A DNA stretch of 7,091 nt from Pseudomonadota bacterium (GTDB taxonomy: Bacteria; Pseudomonadota; Gammaproteobacteria; Steroidobacterales; Steroidobacteraceae), in the NCBI GenBank assembly GCA_018241455.1, contig JAFEDW010000106.1, positions 1 to 7,091 of the forward strand, read 5' to 3'. Numbering within the stretch: position 1 is the first letter of the stretch; every line of letters starts with the position of its first letter. A program made the translations under genes and the position numbers. Of this stretch, positions 1 to 5,462 are shown in pieces. The notes under the pieces were generated by a model. The model did not search any database, was not told the DNA's origin, and saw nothing but the letters and a program-made list of their open reading frames with translations.

Positions 1-832
1 GCAGGGCCAGTTGCTCGGCAATACGCAGGCCGGCAGCCAGGCGCAGGTCGCGAATGGCATGGCGTTCTCGTATCCGGGCTACAACGAGATGTCCTCGGGC
101 ATCCCCGATCCACGCATCAACAGCAATGAATTCGGGCCGAACCCGAACCAGACCGTGTTCGAGTGGCTGTCGAAGCAGCCGGGCTTCCGCGGCAAGGTCG
201 ACATCTTCGGCACCTGGAATACCTTCCACGATATCTTCAACGAATCGCGCAGCCACCTGCCGATCCGCGCCGGCGCGACGCTGGTGGACAAGGACGACCG
301 CAGCCCGCGCGGGCAGTTGCTCTCCGAGCTGTACCAGACCACGACGCTGCTGGAAGACAGGGATCCGCCCGATTCCTTCCTGACGGTCAGCGTGCTCGAT
401 CACCTGAAGACGCATCGTCCGCGCGTGATGTTCGTCGGCTACGGCGATACCGACAGTTGGGCCCATCAGGGCCGCTACGACCTCGTCGTCGATACGGCGC
501 ATCACTTCGACGCCGCGGTAGCGGCGCTGTGGAATCGCATGCAGTCAATGCCGGAATACAAGGACAAGACAACGTTCATCCTGACGGCCGATCATGGCCG
601 CGGCCACGGACTGGTCGAGTGGAAGGAGCACGGCGTCGAAGAGAAGGGCTCCGAGAACATCTGGATCGCGATCATCGGCCCGGACACGCCGCCGCTCGGC
701 GAGCGACACAACGTCGCGTCCGTCACGCAGTCGCAGCTCGCCGCCACCATCGCGGCGCTCCTCGGCGAGGATTACCGGCAGGCCGAACCGCGGGCTGCCA
801 AGCCGCTGCTCGATGTGTTGAACACGCCCTGA
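1..832 (+). CDS. Alkaline phosphatase superfamily metalloenzyme, 3' part (5' end outside window)
   Basis: The reading frame is open from base 2 and ends at TGA 830-832, giving 276 visible residues; the true start lies upstream. The TTG at base 11 is only an in-frame codon, not a supported start. The protein shows the metal-binding pattern of the alkaline phosphatase fold. GDTDSWAH (about residues 148-155) supplies Asp and His ligands, TADHGRG (195-201) supplies an Asp-His pair, and KEHG (208-211) supplies the last His. The residues between, NEMSSGIPDPRINSN and the FEWLSK and FGTW stretches, resemble the predicted phosphodiesterase/phosphatase proteins annotated only as 'alkaline phosphatase family'. 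Members hydrolyse phosphate or sulfate esters, usually outside the cytoplasm. The nucleophile Ser/Thr and any signal peptide would be upstream and cannot be checked here. The substrate is unknown. A phosphoglycerate mutase-like or sulfatase-like member is possible but less likely. Confidence 0.85.
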   Translation, partial: QGQLLGNTQAGSQAQVANGMAFSYPGYNEMSSGIPDPRINSNEFGPNPNQTVFEWLSKQPGFRGKVDIFGTWNTFHDIFNESRSHLPIRAGATLVDKDDRSPRGQLLSELYQTTTLLEDRDPPDSFLTVSVLDHLKTHRPRVMFVGYGDTDSWAHQGRYDLVVDTAHHFDAAVAALWNRMQSMPEYKDKTTFILTADHGRGHGLVEWKEHGVEEKGSENIWIAIIGPDTPPLGERHNVASVTQSQLAATIAALLGEDYRQAEPRAAKPLLDVLNTP

Positions 833-887
833 ACTTGCGGCGCACCCTGACATCCATGCCTGGCCACTGCGCGGCTGCCACGTGCTG

Positions 888-2123
888 ATGGACAACACTG
901 CCGGGCCGCCGAGTTCGCGCGGTTGGGTCGTGCTGCTGCTGGCCGCAGCGCTGTGCATCAACTACATCGACCGCGGCAGCGTGGCCACCCTCGGGCCGAT
1001 GATCTCGAGCGAACTGCGGCTGACTCCCGAGCAGTTCGGTTACCTGTCGTCCGCATTCTTCGGCGCCTACGTGCTGGCGATGATTCCCGCCGGCTGGCTG
1101 GCCGAGCGTTTTGGCGCGCGGCGCGTGCTGACGGTGGGCGTACTGATCTGGTCGACCGCCACGCTGTTGACCGGCTTCGCCAATGGCCTCGTCATGCTGA
1201 TCGTCATGCGCATGCTGCTCGGCCTCGGTGAGAGCGTCGCGTTCCCGAGCGTGTCGAAGATCCTGGCGGTGGTCGTGCCGGATGCGGAACGCGGCCGCGC
1301 CAACGGCATCACGGGATTCGGCTACCTGATCGGTCCGGCGATCGGTACTTTCGCGGGCGGACTGTTGATGAGCCGCATCAGCTGGCGGCCGGTGTTCTTC
1401 ATCTTCGGATTTGCCTCGCTCCTGTGGTTGTTGCCGTGGTCGCGCACGCGCATCGCCGAGGCAGCCACCACGACGCGCGTGAACGCCGATGCTCCCACGA
1501 ACCGGCAGATCCTGCGCCAGCGCGGCCTGTGGGGCGCATCGCTCGGGCATTTTGCCGGCAACTACAATTTCTATTTCGTGCTGACGTGGATGCCGACCTA
1601 CCTGGTCACGTACCGGCATTTCAACACCGACCAGATGGCACAGACCGGCGCGTTGGCATACATGATCACGGCCGCCTGCGCCGTGCTGATGGGTTCCGTG
1701 GCGGACCGCTGGGTCAAGGCCGGGCGATCGCGCGACGTGATCTACAAGGGCGTGATGGCGCTCAATTGCGTGGCATCGATCGGCTGCATGTTGGGAATGG
1801 CCTTGCTGCCGGCGAGCGGCCTGGTCGCCTGCCTGTTCGTGTTCTCGGCGGTCTCCGGTCTTTCATCGCCTGGTTACTATGCAATTCCGCAGACGATGGC
1901 CGGCCCGCTCGCGTCAGGGCGTTGGGTGGGTGTTCAAAATACCCTGGGGAATGTATCCGGGATCATTGCGCCGGCGATGACCGGCTATCTCGTGGGGCTT
2001 TCCGGCGGCCATTTCGAAAGCGCCTTCGCGCTTGCCGCCGCGATGAACGTACTCGGCATCGTCGGCTGGGTGTTCATCCTGCCGAAGATCGCACCCGTGG
2101 ATTGGAAACAGCAGGGCGCCTAG
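888..2123 (+). CDS. MFS transporter, anion:cation symporter (ACS)-like
   Basis: This is a twelve-helix inner-membrane carrier of about 411 residues, the usual length for the family. Counting from the GTG at 882, the landmarks are NYIDRGS at 27-33 in the first helix, the MFS loop 2-3 motif GWLAERFGARR at 71-81, and RMLLGLGES followed by AFPS at 110-123. The last of these is typical of the ACS group, which includes hexuronate, galactonate and phthalate carriers. A hydrophilic central loop (about 188-212) separates the halves. The second half has NYNFYFVLTWMPTYL (227-241), GSVADRW (271-277) and NTLGNVSGIIAP (353-364). The expected substrate is an organic acid, probably with proton symport, but the sequence does not identify it. 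Two starts are possible, GTG 882 or ATG 888; neither has a clear ribosome binding site and ATG 888 is preferred. It lies 55 bases after the phosphatase gene and 39 before the permease, so co-transcription is plausible. Confidence 0.9.
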   Translation: MDNTAGPPSSRGWVVLLLAAALCINYIDRGSVATLGPMISSELRLTPEQFGYLSSAFFGAYVLAMIPAGWLAERFGARRVLTVGVLIWSTATLLTGFANGLVMLIVMRMLLGLGESVAFPSVSKILAVVVPDAERGRANGITGFGYLIGPAIGTFAGGLLMSRISWRPVFFIFGFASLLWLLPWSRTRIAEAATTTRVNADAPTNRQILRQRGLWGASLGHFAGNYNFYFVLTWMPTYLVTYRHFNTDQMAQTGALAYMITAACAVLMGSVADRWVKAGRSRDVIYKGVMALNCVASIGCMLGMALLPASGLVACLFVFSAVSGLSSPGYYAIPQTMAGPLASGRWVGVQNTLGNVSGIIAPAMTGYLVGLSGGHFESAFALAAAMNVLGIVGWVFILPKIAPVDWKQQGA

Positions 2124-2132
2124 GCGCTGCTG
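2109..2132. repeat. Inverted repeat (hairpin) across the MFS stop codon
   Basis: Bases 2116-2127 form a perfect 12-base palindrome, gcgcctaggcgc, that contains the TAG stop (2121-2123). Allowing two bulged G (2114-2115), the stem extends outward: cagca (2109-2113) pairs with tgctg (2128-2132). The folded RNA would have an outer 5-pair stem, a bulge, an inner 4-pair GC stem and a CTAG loop. No T-run follows, so it does not look like a classical intrinsic terminator. It could protect the upstream mRNA end, partly attenuate transcription or pause ribosomes, or be chance in GC-rich sequence. Confidence 0.45.
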
Positions 2133-2162
2133 CATGCACTGAAGCCCGGCTCCGCAACATCG

Positions 2163-3464
2163 ATGGAAACTCCGACGGAATCCGCCGCGCCGCTCAAGCG
2201 CGTCATTGGCGCGACAAGCCTCGGGCTCAACACGGTCAACCTGACGATCGCGGCCGGCATCTTCGGCCTGCCGGCGATCATCGCCGGCATACTCGGCGCG
2301 CAGGGTATCCTGGCCTATCTGGTGTGCGCGGTGCTGTTCGGGCTCGTGGGGCTGTGCTTCGCCGAAGCGGGCAGCCGCGTCGGCCGCGCCGGCGGACTCT
2401 ATGCCTACGCCAGCGTGCCCTTCGGACCGATCGTCGGTGGCATCGCGGGCACGTTGCTGTGGACCGCGAGCGGTTCGGTGGCCGATGCCGCCATCGTCAA
2501 CCTGCTGGTCGACACGCTCGCCACGGCGATCCCGGCGCTCGGCACGCCATGGGTGCGCGCGTGCTTCATCCTGGCGCTGTTCGCCACCGTCGCGCTGATC
2601 AACATGCGCGGCGTCACCCATGGCGTGCGGCTGTCGATCGCGCTGACGATCATCAAGATCGCGCCACTCGCGCTGCTGGTGGTGGTGGGACTCTTCTTCG
2701 TCGATCCGGCCAAGCTGGCCTGGACCGGACTGCCGCCGCTGCGCAGCGTGGGCCAGGCGGCGGTCGTGCTGTTCTACGCCTTCATCGGCGTCGAGGCGGC
2801 ACTCAACGTGAGCGGTGAAGTGATTCGCCCGTCGCGCACCGTGCCGCGCGGCATCCTGCTCGGGCTCGCGATCATCGTCGCACTTTACATGGGCCTGCAG
2901 CTGGTTGCGCAGGGCACGCTCGGCAGCGCGCTGCCGCAGTCCAAGGCGCCACTGGTCGAGACGGCCAATGTCGTGTTCGGCGCCTGGGGCGGGCGGCTGA
3001 TGGTGCTGGCAGTCGCGATTTCCGCCACCGGTTGCCTGGCGGCCGACATGCTGTCGACACCGCGCGTACTGCACGCATTCGCCGAACAGCGCCAGTTGCC
3101 GCGATTTCTCGCGCGCGTGCATCCGCGCTTCGGCACACCGGCCATGTCGATTGCCGTCTACGCCGCGCTGTGCGCCGTGTTTGCGCTGACCGGCAGTTTC
3201 AAACAGCTGCTGGTGCTGTCGAGTTCCGGCGCGCTCGTGCTGTACCTGATCTGCTGCCTGGGCGTGCTGAAGCTCCGGGCACATCGCGTGGCGATCGACA
3301 GCGAGCCGTTCACGATTCCCGGCGGGCCGCTGGTGCCGGTGGCCGCCTGCATCATCATCGTCTGGATGCTCTCGACGCTGACTTTCCTCGAGATCTGGAA
3401 GACACTGGCATTCATCAGCGTCGTGGGCATCGTGTACGCCGTGCACGAATACCGGCGGGCTTGA
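2163..3464 (+). CDS. APC superfamily amino acid/polyamine permease
   Basis: This 433-residue, very hydrophobic protein has the length and signature positions of APC-type transporters. In the first helix NLTIAAGIFGLPA (26-38) matches the unwound Gly-rich substrate-binding segment (GSGIF-like). FAEAGSRVGRAGGLYAYAS (66-84) is the conserved end of helix 2 and start of helix 3. FYAFIGVEAALNVSGEVIRPSRTVPRG (204-230) matches the helix 6-7 region that contacts substrate. A later loop, PEPFTIPGG-like (SEPFTIPGG, 380-388), precedes the last two helices. It probably imports an amino acid, or exchanges one for a product, across the inner membrane; specificity cannot be read from sequence. ATG 2163 is the only start that keeps the full first helix, though no clear Shine-Dalgarno precedes it. 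The frame is the same as the MFS gene and stays open from the MFS TAG. The stop TGA 3462-3464 lies three bases from the stop of the opposing hydrolase gene. Confidence 0.92.
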   Translation: METPTESAAPLKRVIGATSLGLNTVNLTIAAGIFGLPAIIAGILGAQGILAYLVCAVLFGLVGLCFAEAGSRVGRAGGLYAYASVPFGPIVGGIAGTLLWTASGSVADAAIVNLLVDTLATAIPALGTPWVRACFILALFATVALINMRGVTHGVRLSIALTIIKIAPLALLVVVGLFFVDPAKLAWTGLPPLRSVGQAAVVLFYAFIGVEAALNVSGEVIRPSRTVPRGILLGLAIIVALYMGLQLVAQGTLGSALPQSKAPLVETANVVFGAWGGRLMVLAVAISATGCLAADMLSTPRVLHAFAEQRQLPRFLARVHPRFGTPAMSIAVYAALCAVFALTGSFKQLLVLSSSGALVLYLICCLGVLKLRAHRVAIDSEPFTIPGGPLVPVAACIIIVWMLSTLTFLEIWKTLAFISVVGIVYAVHEYRRA

Positions 3465-3467
3465 GCC

Positions 3468-5462
3468 TCAGGGTGCATCGACCCGCGCCGCGACGGCACG
3501 GCCGCCGAGCTGGCCGCGCACCGCGGCCTGCGCATGGGCCACGCCTTCGCGCCACTCGAGCGTGAGCGTGCCGCTCAGTCCGGATTCGCCCTCGAGCCGC
3601 AGCACGGCACGCGCTGCGCCGTCGCGCCGCGGCGCCGTCACCGTGCCCGAGATCTGCAGGTCCTCGGTCCAGCGCATCCGCCGCAGCGAAATGCGGTACC
3701 CGTTCGCCGTCTCGAGCACGCTGAACCGGCCGCCACGCAAACCCACGCCGTCTCCGCCGCCGATGTCCGGCGCGCGCACCAGCGCATCGCCCACCGCTAG
3801 CGCCGCGGCGCTGACGACCCGCAGCTGCATGGCATTCGCGGCGTTGCCGTGCTGCGCCGTGGCCGGATCGAGATCGCGCACGAAGCGCGCGAAGCGCGGC
3901 ACGAGGCGCAACTCCGGAACCGCTTCCGCGCACGCGGCGTCGCCGGCGTCGAGTGTTTCGATGAACCGGCGCACGATGTCCGCGCCGCAACCGGACCGTG
4001 CATGCGGCAGCGCGTTGACGTGCAGGCTGTTGCGCAGGATTACCTGGCGGCCGCGCGGGAAATTGCGTGCCGCGAGCGTGCCATCGGCGACCGGCGTCAT
4101 GTTGTCGAGATCGCCGGACACGACCAGCGTCGGCGTCGACGGATACGCCGTACCGGGTGGCGCCAACCGTCCTGGCGGCCACTCGGGCGGTGGCGCGGGC
4201 CAGCGCACGCATTCGTCGATGAAGCTGTAATCCAGCGGCATGCGCCGGTATTCGTCGATCGTGAACGGCGCGTAAGTATCGGGCTCGCGCCGGCGGCGCT
4301 CGGCCATGGCACGATCGCGATCGGCCATGCGCTGCGCCGGTGCCAGTGTCATGTCGAACACCTGCGGCGCGTCCTGGCACATGACGGCAGCGGCCAGCCC
4401 GGCACTGAAGGCCGCGGGCGCCTCGGCGGCATCGCGCGAATCCACGCCGCTCTGGGTCTCGGCCATCAGCCGCAGCAGCGGCCGCCGGTCACCGGCGGTG
4501 AATGCGCGCGCTGCCGCATCGACCTCGCGCACGCTCGCGCGCGCCGGGGCGCTGCCGTACATGACGATCGCGAGCGCGGCCGCGTCGGCGTTGACGGCGT
4601 GCATCCGGCCGGATGCGTCCGGCGCCTGCTCCTGCGCCGGCTGCGCGCGCAACAGCTCGAGCGCCGGCGCGATGTGGGACATCGAGTCGCCGGGCAGGCC
4701 GGCGCAGGCGCTCGATCGCGCGCAGGCGAGATTGAATTTGTCACGCATCGCCGGGGCGTAGTTCGGGTACCAGGCGTAGCTCGCATCGGCGAGCGGATAG
4801 GCGCCGTCCAGCACCAGGCTGCGAAGCTGCCGCGGGTGACGCAGCGCGAACACTTGCGCGAAGAAAGTGCCATAGGAATCGCCGTACAGGTCGACGGGCG
4901 CAGCCGCCATTGCCTCGATCAGGGCCGCGAGGTCATCCGTGGCCAGTGTCGTGCTGTAGAGCGGCGCACGCGCGCCGAGCAGGCGGCCGCATTCCTCGAC
5001 CAGCGATTCGCTCATCACCGCGGCCTTCTGCAGCCCGGGGCAATCGATGGCGCCCGATCCTCCGGTGCCGCGATTGTCCATGATCAACACGTCGCGCGCG
5101 GCGCGCATCGGCGCATACAGGGCGAGATACGAGGCGCGTGACCCGGTGGCGGGATATCCCGGTCCGCCTTCCGTGGCGACCAGCGTGCCGCGCGACGGGC
5201 CAGTGCTGGTGTGCGGGTAGAACTCGAAATAGATCGGGATCTCGCCGGCGATCTCGCCGCGTGGATCGAGCGCGCGCCTGAAGTCGCCGCACCACGCACC
5301 CGCGCGGGCCGCCGCGCCCGAGCTCGTGCAGGGCTTCAGCATCAGCGCGCCGACGCGCAGGCCGCGCGGCCCGGCATCGGCGACGAGCGCCACGGCGAAC
5401 AGCGCGGGCAGGGCGGCCAGGACGATGAGTGTTCCGCGGCGCCTCGGCCTACGGCTGCGCAT
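3468..5462 (-). CDS. Secreted alpha/beta hydrolase, S33/TAP-type (predicted aminopeptidase) with C-terminal extension
   Basis: This is a 664-residue protein. The N-terminus has an Arg-rich stretch (2-9), a hydrophobic core (about 11-28) and a likely cleavage after ADA at 30, so export by Sec is predicted. The hydrolase domain follows: EGGPG (98-102) is the oxyanion-hole loop of the proline iminopeptidase/tripeptidyl aminopeptidase group. DNRGTGGSG (129-137) comes next, then the nucleophile elbow GDSYG with Ser196. Asp453 in GDLDN and His481 in LRNSLHVNA complete a plausible triad. Cysteines at 45, 58, 141, 158, 247, 253, 362, 418, 492 and 511 suit disulfides in an exported protein. Residues from about 520 to 664 form a beta-type region beyond the usual end near the catalytic His. 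The family cleaves N-terminal residues or short peptides from peptides, but esterase activity is possible. The ATG overlaps the carboxypeptidase gene by 14 bases and is preceded by an AAGGG site, so coupled translation is likely. Confidence 0.87.
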   Translation of the reverse strand: MRSRRPRRRGTLIVLAALPALFAVALVADAGPRGLRVGALMLKPCTSSGAAARAGAWCGDFRRALDPRGEIAGEIPIYFEFYPHTSTGPSRGTLVATEGGPGYPATGSRASYLALYAPMRAARDVLIMDNRGTGGSGAIDCPGLQKAAVMSESLVEECGRLLGARAPLYSTTLATDDLAALIEAMAAAPVDLYGDSYGTFFAQVFALRHPRQLRSLVLDGAYPLADASYAWYPNYAPAMRDKFNLACARSSACAGLPGDSMSHIAPALELLRAQPAQEQAPDASGRMHAVNADAAALAIVMYGSAPARASVREVDAAARAFTAGDRRPLLRLMAETQSGVDSRDAAEAPAAFSAGLAAAVMCQDAPQVFDMTLAPAQRMADRDRAMAERRRREPDTYAPFTIDEYRRMPLDYSFIDECVRWPAPPPEWPPGRLAPPGTAYPSTPTLVVSGDLDNMTPVADGTLAARNFPRGRQVILRNSLHVNALPHARSGCGADIVRRFIETLDAGDAACAEAVPELRLVPRFARFVRDLDPATAQHGNAANAMQLRVVSAAALAVGDALVRAPDIGGGDGVGLRGGRFSVLETANGYRISLRRMRWTEDLQISGTVTAPRRDGAARAVLRLEGESGLSGTLTLEWREGVAHAQAAVRGQLGGRAVAARVDAP

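Noticed and set aside
833..887. Possible promoter between the phosphatase and MFS genes
   Set aside because: I could not find a convincing -35/-10 pair with proper spacing, and the gap is short enough for co-transcription.
1424..2818. Long plus-strand frame (464 codons) overlapping both transporter genes
   Set aside because: It runs through two well-supported genes in another frame, is Arg/Ala-rich and low in motifs. It is a GC-skewed shadow.
1914..3446. Long antisense open frame (510 codons) opposite the APC and end of the MFS gene
   Set aside because: It is rich in His, Gln, Arg and Asp with no domain or membrane pattern, as expected from the complement of GC-rich hydrophobic coding sequence. 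The plus-strand proteins have clear family motifs.
3450..3482. Bidirectional terminator at the convergent stops
   Set aside because: Only a 4-pair stem with a two-base loop (ggcttgagcc) could be drawn, with no T-run on either side.
3849..5141. Plus-strand frame (430 codons) opposite the alpha/beta hydrolase
   Set aside because: Arg-rich composition without recognisable domains; the minus strand carries the signal peptide and catalytic motifs.
5455..5462. Twin-arginine (Tat) signal in the hydrolase N-terminus
   Set aside because: SRRPR looks Tat-like at first, but the following positions lack the hydrophobic residues of the motif; the Arg cluster fits an ordinary Sec n-region.
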